A stretch of DNA of 64,000 nt. Source: Dillenia suffruticosa. Its lineage: Eukaryota > Streptophyta > Magnoliopsida > Dilleniales > Dilleniaceae. The notes under the pieces are model-generated. The model saw nothing but the letters and a program-made list of their open reading frames with translations, had not been told where the DNA came from and did not search any database. Position numbers and translations under genes: made by a program. Positions 23,605 through 35,618 of the stretch are shown here, in pieces (the first letter of the stretch is position 1; the number at the start of each line of letters is the position of its first letter). Where the stretch lies: assembly GCA_033439265.1 (NCBI GenBank), contig JAVTVX010000034.1, positions 12,245,001-12,309,000 on the forward strand. The letters are read 5' to 3'.

Positions 23605-24682
23605 TTGTATGTATAAGCAATGAATGTGATATAATACTCATTATTATACGACATTTGAATTTTTTTGCATTTGCGAGTTCTTATGTCTTGATTAAAAAGT
23701 ATGACAGACAAATTTGGAAGATTGGCTCTCTCACACGAGCAATCGCCTCTAATATCTATGTGATATGTAGAGATGAGACAATGTTAATTTTGGATAATTA
23801 ACATAAATTAGCCATCTTAGTACAGAACTAAAATGAGATTATCGTTGATATTTACTTATTTGATAATCGAAATGGATTTCCCACAATCCATTACACTTGT
23901 CTAGAAGCCAGGTGTGGTTCTCTCTTGGAAAAGTGATTTTTTGGAGGATTTATAAGAAGAGAGAATCAAGTCAGTATCGTGATATACTTAAACTAAAATC
24001 TGTACGATATATTATAATTTTGAAATAGACATACGCTTCTAAATAAATAGAAAATGTATCGTAGCATGTGTTCATACCACGTGTGCTTTCAGTGATCCTA
24101 TGGGTAATAAGTTGATAAATCCCTCTATCTCATTATGTGAGACCCAGAAGTTTGTAATTAACCTCATTTAATACCCTTAAAACTTTCGTCTGTTTCTTGA
24201 AAATTTATTTTAGTGTTGCTAGTTTAGCATGTAACCAATAGATCATGCTTGATTCGGTTTTGCGGTGCATGACTAGGAAAGCAGCTAAAATGAAGTGGAA
24301 AGATAGTAATGCGAAAGGAAAACTGTCTTAAAGTTTGTATGTAATTTTTGTATTCACAGACTGGCCAGTTATGTTTTTAACTTGATGTTTTGAAACATAA
24401 TTGTGAATGTATAGTTGAGATGAGTCAGCTATACTCTCGTTCATTAATAGAGGGATAAGAGGTACAGTGACTCTGTATATAGTAAAAAGAGGTTTGGGGT
24501 ATAGCGAGACTTGATGTCCTCATAGTATTAGATCTTGAACTGCTATATATCCTTAAACGGTGTGTAGCTATGATCTCTTGATATACTCGCTGGTTATACG
24601 ATCCATTTGTCTGTATGAAATCGATGGTATATGGAAGTGATTGAGCAAAATGTAGGTCTAACCCTCATGTGCGAGTGGGAGA
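23605..24682 (+). other. 3' untranslated region of the copia element
   Basis: About 1.08 kb between the end of the polyprotein and the 3' LTR, with no coding frame. It ends in the purine-rich GCGAGTGGGAGA that would prime plus-strand synthesis. A comparably long 3' region is present in the related minus-strand element. Confidence 0.7.
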
Positions 24683-25057
24683 TGTAAGTTATGGGGTAAC
24701 GGGTCGGGTCGCCCATGTGGGTTTGACCCAAACCCATTTCCCTTTTGAATTTTCAAAAGGAGGGAAGGGAGGGAGTGGTTTTTTAAGAGAAAAACCAACT
24801 CCAACTCCCTAATAACCATCCATCCCATCCATGGTGCTCTTGAAGGTTGAGAGAGAATATGAAAATTGTGAGGAAGAAGATAGATTTATACCATAATTCC
24901 ATCCCATAAAAAAGACTCTTGGATTGTAAATGAAAAAGGAGATTGATCCATTGGTGACATTTTTCGGACCCGTATATCGAAAACGTTAGTGATCAGACCC
25001 TAAATCTTGGGACATTAAACATTTATTTCGCTGTAAATGCATAAGAAAATGCTTTCA
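24683..25057 (+). repeat. 3' LTR of the copia element
   Basis: 375 bp, TGTAAGTTATGGGGTAACGG to AATGCTTTCA; matches 17352-17727 with about 21 differences counted by eye. Followed by AAAGC, the partner of AAAGT before the 5' LTR. Confidence 0.95.
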
Positions 25058-25680
25058 AAAGCAAAAAAGGAAAAGAAAAATGAAAGAAAGCAGAGAAAAA
25101 CTTAAGAGCTTGATAACAACAAATTGGAGCGAAGTTTCCTTGTATTTTGAGCATTGTCCCACTCTTTTTGTTAGAGCAATTGACCCACCTTTCTTTAGGG
25201 CTATCATCCCTCTGTTTCAGGCAATTCATGCACAAAATTATGAAATGTTCTGCTAATATATCAAATGAAGTTCCATTATTTTTTCCATCATTCTTTGATT
25301 TCATTCACTCAAAATTTCTTCAAAGACAACATGCTAAGTTATTTACAAAGAGAAGGCATAGGTGGTTAAATAGAAATTATTGAGAGGTCCTTTTGAAAAA
25401 AACAAAAATGAAATAAAACTACTGACAGTTTATAGTTTAATCTCCATGTTACCCATTTAGTTTTTTTTTTTTTTCTTAACTAAAAAAATCATATCATTTA
25501 AAACGGTAAAACTTTTTTCCTTTAATTAATGGTTATAAAAACTTGAATTCTTAAAATATTGAATTTAAAGAATTTCAAAGATGCTGCCTAATCTTTGCGA
25601 TTAATGGAAGTTGGTGCCGTTAAACTATCTTTGAAATTTGTGTCATTGCTCTCAATGAAACATTCATTTATTCTATTGTG
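25058..25680. other. Non-coding flank
   Basis: Purine-rich start, then AT-rich sequence; no gene recognised. It may continue the older LTR interrupted by the copia insertion at 17352. Confidence 0.4.
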
Positions 25681-25911
25681 CAGTCAAACTTCCAGGCAAA
25701 ACCCACTTCGCCTTCTCAGGATTTGCAAGTGCTTGTGACTATCCCATTTCTGTCCCTCTGTGTTCATAACGTTGTTCCCTTTCCCTTCCCTCGTTTCAGC
25801 TTCATAATATTCATCAGCAGCAGCACAACAGAGTTCTGCCGGGGAACCAGATTGTGTGTGCATCGGAGGGAGAGATCTAATGCGAAGAGAAGTATAGTAG
25901 ATGCGAAGTGA
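25681..25911 (+). other. Exon-like gene fragment, unknown
   Basis: A GC-richer island with two plausible splice acceptors on the plus strand, TTCTATTGTGCAG before 25682 and CCCTCGTTTCAG before about 25800. The sequence after the second can be read LHNIHQQQHNRVLPGNQIV. No start, donor or polyadenylation evidence ties the pieces together and I recognise no family. It lies about 340 bp beyond the 3' end of the transporter gene on the opposite strand. Possibly a relic of a host gene. Confidence 0.25.
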
Positions 25912-26252
25912 GCTATATAATTAAATCTGTCAAGCCCATTGGATCTCAGGAAAAAGTGTAATTAGACTTTTCATGTTAAAAGGCCAAGAGAAGTGTAATT
26001 AGAATAAAAACTCGAGGTGAAATGTTTTCGTTTTCAAAGTGTAATCTTAGTGTAAACTCAATATGGTTTTTTAATTCCCAAATAATTATCCACTGTAAAC
26101 CCTTTATGATACTCTTTTAGGGTTTTTTTTTTTTTTTTAAACAATGCATGAAATGTTAATTATTCATAATGGAGAATAAATATGAGATAATGGGATTGAG
26201 AGAGTAACTTATGATCAGGAAGAAATTCATAAGAACTGCATCCTCACATGTT
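25912..26252. other. 3' flank between the exon-like block and the transporter gene
   Basis: AT-rich sequence with a T-run near 26121-26136. The part next to 26252 should include the 3' untranslated region of the minus-strand transporter transcript. No other feature seen. Confidence 0.5.
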
Positions 26253-27780
26253 TTATACAAGATCACTTACTGAAGAATATGTGCCCAGAACACCTGCTAC
26301 AATCCCAAACAAAACTATCCCTACAATTGCAACCAACTCATGGTTCCAACTCCTATACATCCCAGAAATATTCAAGTAGAACAAGCATGGGAACACAAAT
26401 GAAGCTAGCACCACAAATATGGATCCAACGAAAGCCATTAGAGTCTCATAATATGGAAAAACATATGCAATAATGACCGTGCTTATTAGCAATGCTATCC
26501 TAATCATGAGTCTAACCGATTTTTTGCTCCTGATGTTTTCCGAAAATCCACCTTCTATAGCATTAGCAACTGGGGTTACCATCAAAGCATAGCGCGTTAT
26601 TGGAATAAGTAGTGTGGTGTATATTGCGACTTGTGAAGCAATAACATTTGTTGGAAGGTTCAATGTGATTAGGGACTCAACATCTTCTCCATACATGAGA
26701 TAGCCCACCACGGCTGTAGCTGTGTAGGTGATTGTTGTCAGAACAAAACTAAACAGCAAGACCTGCATGAGATGTAATTCAAACCGGAAATTAGCTACAA
26801 TGAAATTTTGAAGGATCATTTTTTTGGGGGGGTGGTTATGTAGGTTCCATTATTTGCTGATGTGGCACCACTAATTGTTTGCCACATCAGCAACCAATTG
26901 ACTTATTGTTGAAGCCAAGTGAGTAAGCTTTGCATTGGAAAGGAGATTAAATCTTAACCTTAATTTCGAGGCAATTAAATGGACATTGTTACCTTGCTAA
27001 AATCTCGCATGTCTTGCATGGAAGTGTAAATGGTAGGAACCACAGGATGCCCTGCAAAACAAACAATATAAAAGCTGAATGCAGTAGGAATGCTCTCCAA
27101 GTTCAACAATGTCCCTTTCGCACTAAACCCTACGCCACCAGACACCGCAACACATACAACTGAGCAAAAGATGATAATGCAAGAGAAGACCCCTGTAGCC
27201 GAGACATAGGATAATATGCCCAAGTCCAACAACAACATTGAGGGCACGATGAACAATGCTGTTATAATAACAAATGACTGTTGTCCTTGGATTGTCAATG
27301 AGCCAATCTTCACCACAAAGTCTGGGAACAACTTGCACAAGTTATCCCCTTCTAGGATTAGTAGTCCAACGGCAACAAAATATAGTTCTGAGTTCATGAC
27401 TATTATGACAGTGATTTTCCCATTCTTGCCAAATGCATGCTCCGCTATGTCTAGGTATGTTTTGATTGATGGGTCTGTGTCCATGCATCGCTTTAGCAAG
27501 AGGCCAGTGTAGAAGGTCATGATCGCGATTAGCAGGAGAAGAGATAAGCTTAACCAGCCTCCACTGGAGAGTGCATAAGGCACTGTTAGGAGACCAATAC
27601 CTGCAACATTTTTTTTTTAGCTTGTAAAAGTAATGAGATTTTGTTAAGGCATTCATTGAGAGACTATGTTGAGTTCTAGGGTTTTTTACCTAGGAATGCA
27701 TTTGTTCCATTGAAGCAAGCTTTCCATACACTTGATCCTGCTCTTCTAGTTGTCAGTGGGATCCTCAGCTCATCCTCCAT
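26253..27780 (-). CDS. AVT1-like amino acid transporter (three exons)
   Basis: Predicted integral membrane amino acid permease of the amino acid/auxin permease superfamily, closest by motif to the plant AVT1 vacuolar group, which moves neutral amino acids across the tonoplast with protons. Exon 1 is 27690-27780, exon 2 26993-27600, exon 3 26253-26762. Introns of 89 and 230 bp both have GT-AG ends and restore one 402-residue frame. An in-frame TAA two codons upstream of ATG 27780 supports the start. Visible landmarks: FNGTNAFLGIGLLTVPYAL (first membrane segment), YLDIAEHAFGKNG, LILEGDNLCKLFP, FAGHPVVPTIYTSMQD, GYLMYGEDVESLITLNLP, and a C-terminal GTYSSVSDLV. Hydrophobic segments suggest 10-11 helices. 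The N-terminus is short for AVT1A-type members but normal for shorter paralogues. Substrate is not predictable. It is the only intact host gene here. Confidence 0.88.
26854..26893. repeat. 14-bp perfect inverted repeat in intron 2
   Basis: TTGCTGATGTGGCA (26854-26867) and its exact complement TGCCACATCAGCAA (26880-26893) are separated by 12 bp. It lies in intron 2 of the transporter gene. TGATGTGGCA ends are known from plant MITE families, so this may be a minimal MITE relic (inference). Confidence 0.85.
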
Positions 27781-29007
27781 TCTTCTTTAATGTTGATCCA
27801 AGAATGAAACTTGGTTGAACTAATATAATCTCCCCTGAGACATTTGAATCTCTACCCTTTTATGGGAAGGAAAACCGGTACCACTAAATTACAAGAGCAT
27901 TTTAGCGTTACACAACATTTGAAATAAAAAGGAATGGAGCAAAAATAAAATAAAATAAAAGATAACAAGAATGCATTGTTTTTTCTCCTCATTCTTAGAA
28001 TTTGAAATATCTTGCTTGGACATATTTTGTTGTACCAATATTGAGAATTGAAATTTCTATAATTAATTACATTTGTACTTTAAATAATGATTGTTTACAA
28101 CTAAAACTCTTGCATTAAAGTAATACTAAATATTTGATCCTAATATATTCAAAAATTCAACCATTAGAAAGACGATGAATCTCAGCAAGACAAATATGTA
28201 CACATTAAGAGAGACAAAGGGAAAATGAATAACAACTTCATTACAATATTAATTAAAGATATGGTTGGTTTGATCTCCATCGCCCTCCTCATTGGAAGGT
28301 GGAAAAGAATTATAGAAGAAACCAATCTTATCTTTGATATCCATTATAAAAGAAGCAACAAACCCCTCCCTCTCCCTCCCAAAAACAACAAGGGAAAAAA
28401 ATTTGAAGTAATGAAAATATCGTATCTCTAAAATGCCAATAAAGTCATATAAAAACATTATTTACCCCTTACATTTTATCTTTCGGTCTCCAAAGAAACT
28501 TTTGGCTTTGCCCCTCATTATATAATGTCTGAGGTCTATTTGCTCAAAGTGAGGCTTAGAAATCATTACAACTTGGGAATGTAACTTATTCTTCCTTCAT
28601 CAGATTTATTTAAATAATGACGGCTTTTAATAGTTAACTTTCAGTTGGTGCAATGGAGATAAGTTAAAAGGAGCTATTAAGGATTATGTTGGAGTGTTTA
28701 GTTAGCGTTTTTATTTTCTATTTTTTTATTTTTTTTCACACACACGTAACATAAGTCAAATTGTTAGAATATTTAAAGTTTCATACAACATTTTGTTATT
28801 TTTTCTTACGTAATTTTATTTCCAAGAAAAAATTTTATTTTTTTAATTGGCTATTAAATTTTCTAATTAACTAATGGTGGGTGAAACTTCGTGAGCTGGT
28901 CATTAATTTTTCCAAAGAAATTTTTTGTTGACTGTTGGAGAGTTTGTTTTTATGTAAATCAGTTGTGTCCTTTTGTTGATTTAGCGGAGATTTTTGGATT
29001 TTGTTGT
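27781..29007. other. Intergenic region upstream of the transporter gene
   Basis: AT-rich, with no supported gene. The part next to 27781 should contain the transporter's 5' untranslated region and promoter on the minus strand; I could not identify a single convincing TATA box. Open frames at 28225-28458 lack domains. Confidence 0.5.
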
Positions 29008-29772
29008 TGAAGATGACAGATCAAGTATTTCAAGAAACATGTGAATGAATGTCTCCCGAATATATAGTCATAATTCGTCAAAAACTTGAATAGTAAATTT
29101 GTATCAAAAGTCTAAAAAACGAAGAAGAAAAAATGGGTCAAAATGACCTAAGAATCAATCCAAGGAAGCTAGTGCAAAACTGGACAGAATACTACCAAAC
29201 TAGACAGAATACTATCAAGAAAATGTTCCAGAACATAGCCAACTTTGGTGGCTTATTTTATGCAGCAAGAAAAGCATGAAGAAAGGCACGGTTGGAGGGA
29301 TGAAAGTCCATTAAGAGAGATCCAAAATAAAATCTCAAAGAAGTCTAGAAAAGCCCAAGAAGACAGCCCAAACTACCAAGGGTATTTTGGACAGAATTTA
29401 TAACGGTTAGTTCTCTGTCTCTCTCTACCGGCTAGTTTTTATGTTTATTGACTTGTTTTTATGTCTACCGGCTAGTATAACTTTTTAAACTATAAATAAG
29501 TCTCTTCTCTTCACTTATAAGATATCTTGGGGTATTGTCTCCTTCTAACATCTTTAGATCATAGTCTCTCTCGTAAATTGTTTTTTTCTAGAGTATTTTC
29601 TTTACAAATGATATCAAATCAATACAATTGACTTCATTATCACAAATTCAAGTTTCTTTCTCTTGTTGTTCATTAACATATTCAAACACACACAACACTA
29701 AAAGCTTTTAACCATTACTCACCACAAAAACTCTAACTCAACCACCTACGCTCCGCACTCTAAATTTCAATA
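29008..29772 (+). repeat. 5' LTR of the deletion-derivative copia
   Basis: 765 bp from TGAAGATGACAG to TTTCAATA (CA mutated to TA). It contains a TATA-like ACTATAAATAAG near 29491, and closely matches 31420-32179. Confidence 0.85.
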
Positions 29773-30403
29773 TGATATCAGAGCAGGTTTCTTTCCCCTT
29801 TTAAATTCTAAAAATTACCATCAGTGGGCTGTCATTTTTCAAAGTCTCCTAAACTTGTCCGATTCATTGGAGCATATCCTTAATGAGCCTCTTGAAGCAT
29901 CAAACTCCAAATATGAGTAATGGAAGAGAGAAGATGAGAGCATCATTCTAAGAATGCTCAACTCAATGGACGAGACACATCAAAGAATGGTGACCGGCTG
30001 TCCAAGTGCAAGGGTTGTATGGGACATCTTGAAGAGGCTGTACAGCAATGAGCACATCTTGGGGAGAGTTTTTGAAATCAAATAACAAATCTTCAGTCTT
30101 CAAAGAAGTGAAAAAACTCTCCCCCAAACCCTTGGCAACTTCAACAAACTATGGAATGAGATTAAGAGTTTAAGTCCACCAACAATGGACGTGAAGATTC
30201 TTCTTCAAAGAAGAGACGAAGACAAAGTGTTCATCTTCCTCTTGAGTCTCAAAGACACATTCAAGGAAGTACGCCAAGAGGTCATGACACAAAAAGAACT
30301 ACCATCCTATGAGGAGGTAGTAACAATGGTCCAAAGAGCCGAAACCTCTAAGAGGCTTGAGGAAGAAAACCACCATAAACGGAGGTCTACGGTTTCAAGG
30401 TAA
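29773..30403 (+). pseudogene. Copia gag remnant
   Basis: Readable frame pieces: FQSLLNLSDSLEHIL, WKREDESIILRMLNSM, SARVVWDILKRLYS, QTLGNFNKLWNEIKSL, then an open stretch from 30185 (LLQRRDEDKVFIFLLSLKD, LPSYEEVVTMVQRAE). This is the UBN2-type copia gag. In-frame stops break it near 29920 and 30083. Immediately downstream a degenerate knuckle (SHCNRKCHTK...SWDLYPNLKP) has lost a stop-free frame. Confidence 0.78.
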
Positions 30404-31419
30404 CGATGGAGAAGCAACATGCTGAGAACGTGTACTCCCATTGTAATAGAAAATGTCACACCAAATAAAGGAGTTGGGACTTGTATCCAAACCTCAAGCC
30501 AAGCGGAGTTAAGCTGGACCAAAGATGGAGCAAGCTGCCTTCTAAGAGTAAAAACTCTATCCCTAACTCAAATGCATTTAGAAAAGCCCCATACACATCT
30601 AAAGAAGGATACACTTATGTCATATCATTCATTGATTATCACTCTAAATATACATGGATATATATGCTAAAAGACATGGCATAAACACAAAATGTATTAA
30701 AAAAGTACTATCATTTAGTTACTGAAGTATATAATTCAAACATTTAGAATGGATGATAAACAAAATGTCTGCCCTATGTTTGAAAGTTTTTTTAAAACAA
30801 AAGGGTATTGAACTAGAAATTGTGAGTCATAAAAATCTCATATAAATGAGGATGACATAAATATGTTAGGATGTTCTTTATTAGAAAATACACATATAAC
30901 TCATAAATATTGATATAATGCAATTAGCACCGCTACACTCTTATACAAGCACATTCCTCATGATGCACTAGGTGATAAGTCTCTATTAGAAACAATTAGA
31001 AGTAGCAAACCAAATTTTATACATTTTAGAACATTCGGGTGTGTTTGTTACATAAAAGGGGAGCGGTGCATATTCTTAAGATATGGTCCTTACAAAAGAT
31101 GGATATATTTAATTCTAAAATTAACACAGCATACATGTCAAAAGATATTAAATTTATCGAAAATGAGTATTATTTACAAAATTAGATGATAAAACACCAC
31201 TGAAACTGCCTATGGAAGCTCCAATTAAGGAGCAAGGGAGAGAACAAGAATGTTGTGTGCTAATAGCGTGTATGAGTCAAGTCATTGAGGGGGAGCCAAA
31301 AGCAAAAGCCAAAAAGAAGAAGAAGAATAAGAAAAGAAGGTTAAGGAAACTCAATCATTCGACAACACCTTTGCAAGTCACGACTCCATGGAGTTTTATT
31401 CGTCAGAGTTGAGGGGGAG
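30404..31419 (+). pseudogene. Zinc-knuckle and integrase scraps of the copia derivative
   Basis: After the degenerate knuckle, the frame reads KAPYTSKEGYTYVISFIDYH SKYTWIYMLKDM, a piece of the integrase core including the FID motif region. It is joined to sequence with no catalytic residues and frequent stops. A basic lysine-rich frame at 31212-31412 is probably chance. This shows that protease, most of integrase, RT and RNase H were lost. Confidence 0.6.
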
Positions 31420-32179
31420 TGATAAAATGACGATCAAACATTCCAAAAAGCATGCGAATGGATACCTCCCGAATATATAGTTTTAAGTCATCAAAGACTT
31501 GAATAGTAAATTTGTATCAAAAGTCCAATAAAAGAAAAAGAAAAAATGGGTCAAAATGACCTAAGAACCAGTCCAAGGAAGCTAGTGCAAAACTGGACAG
31601 AATATTATCTAGAAAATGTTCCAGAACATAGCCAACTTTGGTGACCTATTTTATACAGCAAGAAAAGCATGAAGAAAGGCATGGTTGGAGGGATGAAAGT
31701 TCATTAAGAGAGATCTAAAATGAAAGCCCAAAGAAGTGTAGAAAAGCCTAAGAAGACAGGCCAAACTACCAAAAGTATTTTGTATAAAATTTATAATGGC
31801 TAGTCTTGGTCTTTTTCTATCGGCTAATTTTTGTATCTACCGGCTAGTTTTGTATCTATTGGTTAGTATAACTTTTTAGACTATAAATAAGTCTCCTCTT
31901 TTCGTTGGTAAGACATTTTGAAGCATTGTCTCCTTCTAGCATCTTTAGAGTATAGTCTCTCTCGTAAATTGTTTTTTCTAAAATATTATTTTTATAAATA
32001 TTTTGTATTTGATATTTTATCAAAATAATATAATTGAATTCATTCTCACAAATTCAAATTTTTTTCTCTTGTTGTTCATCAACACATTCAAACACACACA
32101 ACACTCAAAGTTTTCGATCATTGTTCACCACAAAAACCATTATTCAACCACTTACGCTTCCATACTCCAAATTTTAACA
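31420..32179 (+). repeat. 3' LTR of the deletion-derivative copia
   Basis: 760 bp, TGATAAAATGACGATC to ATTTTAACA, retaining the CA end lost in the 5' copy. Preceded by GAGGGGGAG. Confidence 0.85.
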
Positions 32180-34543
32180 TTTGCTCTCTTGATTTTTACT
32201 CTTCCACATTGATAGAATTTTTTTCATATTAAATCTTATTATTTTTTGTAAGAGATGTTAGGAAGGGAAAAATACATTGCACAAGGATAATTTCATAATA
32301 TATAACTGAATACTTATAACTCAGTGACGTACGGCTTTTCCGTGAACCAATAAGTCGGGATAATAATATTAAAATAAAATAATAATATCAATAAATTTTT
32401 TGATTGAAGTGGCAAAGCTTGTAGGCCAATTTGGGTAGGGCCGATTTGTGCTGATTACTTAGAAATAATATTCAACAATTAATTTAGTTACCTGCTGCTC
32501 CTATATTTTGTGCTCAACAAAAACTTTGCAAGAAAGTAAATGAAAGGTCCACACTAACAATTTAGTGATACAAATCCTTTTTTTCTAATCTAATAATTTT
32601 AAATTCAAATTATTGTAAAAAATAATAATAATAATAATAAAAAAAGAATAACACTTAACTTACTACTAACACTGATATATACTACTCAACAATTAATTTA
32701 GTGTGTGGGACATTTTAATTAGTCCCACAAACCGATCATGAGAGAATTTCTAGTTACCGTGAAGATCCCCAACACTTAACCTACTACTAACACTGATATG
32801 AGAATTATGAAAGGAAGTTGCTGCATTTGGGACTCAATATGCATGCAAAATCTACAAACCTTTTAGAGTACGATAAACTTTTAATTATGATAACCTTATT
32901 TTACATTACAACATTTTTGTTTTTTCCAATAATTACATGAGAATATCGTATACCTTTTTCTTTTAACCCAATTTGAAAATAGTTTATACACTGAATACAG
33001 CTATAAAGGAGTATTTTGAATCGTTAGTTTCATTGACGGTTAAAAAAGGTTTTTGACGAACTAGCTAACGGTTGATGGATCCCCAACTAATAATATAAGA
33101 GGTGTAAAAAAATTCATTAGTTACCCGAATTAACCGTTCATTTTTCCCAAAAAAAAAAATACTTTTCGAAATTTTTACCATTCTTACATGATAAAAAACA
33201 CCAAACTTGAATTAATTAATTATTTAAATTTTTGTAAGATAAGATTTATTTAAATTATTATTATGGTATTTATTTGAATAAATTAATTGTCTTTTTTAGT
33301 AGTTAAAAAATTGTATTGCATTATAAGTCATAGATGTTATATGATTTGTGTAAATTATTTTATAATATGTATTTGAATTAATTATTTTTAAAAAATTATA
33401 AATATTTTATTTTAATATATAACAATAATATAAAAAAAAATCAATAAAATATATTCAATATATAATATTATCAATTAAACAACTAAATACTAATATTAAT
33501 TACTGATTGATATCAACTATTAGTTAAAACACCACATTAACATCTTATCTTTTGCATAGATATTTAGATAGAAAAATTTGGTATTATATATTACTAATAA
33601 TTTTTGTATGGATTTATTACTCTTATATTATATTCATCCATTTTTTTTTTCAAAACTCTTTTTTTTTTTTCCCATGCATTGCAAGTATGCTGGTAAATAA
33701 TAATAAAAGAAAATAAATTAAGTGATTTTTGTCTGATTCAACATGCTCATTCTGCAGGCTAAGATGCAGTCATGTCCTAGATTGTTGGTGGTCAACACGA
33801 CCTTCGAATCCAAAGTGACAGTTTCTGACACCGGCCTCTTTGGTCTGTTTGAAAACTTTGTTCTCTTTGTCCTATGTATGAAATACCTTTTATAAAAAAA
33901 ATAAACTTTTTTTTATAAAAAAAATAATATTACGTTAGTAAAAACTAAATTATTATTACGATAATAATTATTTCATATATGTAATTTTAATTGAACTCTT
34001 TTTCTCGATTGCTAATGAGGACATACATGTTTTGTTACCATATTTATGGAACTGGACTCTGCCAGATGCTTCGTATCACTGTTATTTTTGTCACCTCATT
34101 GTAAAGTGTTTGGTCGAAGCATAAACTTATTTTATACAACAAAATAGGAATTATCAAGAACGATTAAATATTGATAGTTTTAAATAAAATTTTATATATA
34201 ATAAAAATAGATACTAAAATAGTTTTACCCCTTAAAATTTAACCGAATTTAGTTGAATTAACATATTTATCAAATATAAATGATTTATAAAAAAAATCAA
34301 AAATAGTAAATAGGCATTAAAAATATCTCATTAAATACATATATATTTATATAGGCTGTTCTTAGTTAAAAATTAAAATTAGGTTTTAAATATAATATGA
34401 ACAACTTTACTATAGTTTTATGAGTATTTTGAAGTATTTTACATAATTTCATATCACGATTTAATTGTTGAGTGTTATAATTCCATCAGTACAATAAAAA
34501 ATTTTCATGATCTAAGATCGTAAACAATAATTATAAATTATAT
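32180..34543. other. AT-rich intergenic desert
   Basis: Very AT-rich with no supported gene. Small features: an (AAT)n run near 32622-32640; a short direct repeat ACACTTAACTTACTACTAAC (32650) and its variant near 32771; and an exon-like plus-strand island at 33764-33893 with a CATTCTGCAG acceptor-like sequence before it and a 43-codon frame (MQSCPRLLVVNTTFESK). None of these can be assigned. Confidence 0.5.
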
Positions 34544-34902
34544 CTATGTGGGTCTGCGCGCGCATACAATAAAAATTACTAAATAAAGTAAGACCATCTC
34601 AATTATGAGAACCGTGGAAGCCATAGCAATCATAAAACAAACACGTATTTCTTTATTGGTAAAGCTAAAACTAATTTTACTGCAGGCCAAAGTGAAACCC
34701 CCTAGAGCGGTGGTAAAATCACTCTGATCATTTCCCAAGCGGAATATTTGCCATCAACAACTGCCTTGGAATATTCCAAGGTAAAAGAGAATAAGAACCC
34801 AGAAATATTGTTAGATGCATAGGTGACGAGTACATATAAAAGAAGGAAGAGAATATACAAGAAAGAGAAAAGGCTATAGGAAGATAGCGGGGTGCTTACC
34901 AT
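34544..34902 (-). pseudogene. Possible small membrane-protein remnant
   Basis: Two overlapping minus-strand frames are hydrophobic. One from ATG 34902 reads FSFLYILFLLLYVLVTYA as a candidate signal or membrane segment. The other, ending at 34544, contains MIAMASTVLIIEMVLLYLV as a second one. A frame change near 34702-34738 would join them into one protein of about 120 residues, but ATGGTAAGC at the start could also be an exon-intron border. No family recognised. Confidence 0.25.
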
Positions 34903-35355
34903 GGTACAAGAAAAATACTAGTCCTTCATGGAGAATTATTTGACTGTGTGCATTGGGTGCTAGAATGGAGTGTGTTCAGAGAAAAAGAAGAAGAGCAAAA
35001 ACTACTGGGCTTGGTTTTTTAATAGAAGAAAAGTGGATATACGTGGAACCGAAAGAAGCAATACATTTGGGGGATAATTTATATCATTGGAAGTAAATGC
35101 CAGTTGTTGGGTAGGAGAATTGTAGCTGAATGTGGGCACAGTATTAAAAACTTTTCAGGTGATGGTTTTCAATGCAAGTGTACGGATTTCCGTGTTTGTT
35201 GGGGAAGTGAGCTTCTTTTAATTTCACGGGAATACTTGGGACGACGTAGACAGACACAATTTAAGTTTGCATGCCAAAAGTTTCCCAACAGCCTTTCTAC
35301 ATACCACATCGACCGTTCCATTCTATTTATATGTGTCACGTTTGCTCATCTCTCC

Positions 35356-35405
<50 letters not shown>

Positions 35406-35618
35406 CACTTTGCCCATTCTTAGCTTTAACCACCGGAATAATACATGTTTAAATACACAGATACACAGATACATATTATTAATATAATTTTGGTAAAACA
35501 ATATACATATAATATTTATTACTTTAATAACATAATATTCTGAATGTATTTTGACAATATTGAGAATATAGACACTTTATATACTATATATAGCATATTC
35601 ATTGTTTGAGATGTCAAT
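34903..35618. other. Intergenic, with a (CT)n microsatellite
   Basis: No gene supported. A pure (CT)n run occupies about 35358-35402; frames across it are artefacts. The remainder is AT-rich with (ACAGAT)-like short repeats near 35455-35475. Confidence 0.7.

Larger units (their letters stand above)
17352..25057 (+). mobile_element. Nearly full-length Ty1/copia retrotransposon
   Basis: A 7.7-kb element with two LTRs in direct orientation, a primer binding site, gag-pol remnants in order gag, protease, integrase, RT, RNase H (copia order) and a purine-rich tract (GAGTGGGAGA) before the 3' LTR. Flanking 5-mers are AAAGT and AAAGC, a target duplication with one difference. The LTRs differ at about 21 positions over 376 bp by my count, so the insertion is not recent. 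The leader between LTR and gag is unusually long (1.88 kb) and holds an as-1-like site, GC-rich hairpins and an extra broken ORF. Stops and frameshifts disable the polyprotein. Confidence 0.92.
29008..32179 (+). mobile_element. Non-autonomous copia deletion derivative
   Basis: Two direct LTRs (29008-29772 and 31420-32179) flank only 1.65 kb. A primer binding site TGATATCAGAGC (29773-29784) follows the 5' LTR and a purine tract GAGGGGGAG precedes the 3' LTR. The inside holds a gag remnant, a degenerate zinc knuckle and a few dozen residues of integrase; protease, RT and RNase H are gone. No clean target duplication: flanks read GTTGT and TTTGC. Confidence 0.88.

Noticed and set aside
24140..24170. 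Short imperfect inverted repeat around GTGAGACCC as a terminator or regulatory hairpin
   Set aside because: Too short and imperfect to distinguish from chance in this AT-rich sequence.
28225..28458. Small overlapping frames upstream of the transporter
   Set aside because: Both strands are open over the same AT-rich stretch, with no domain and no start context.
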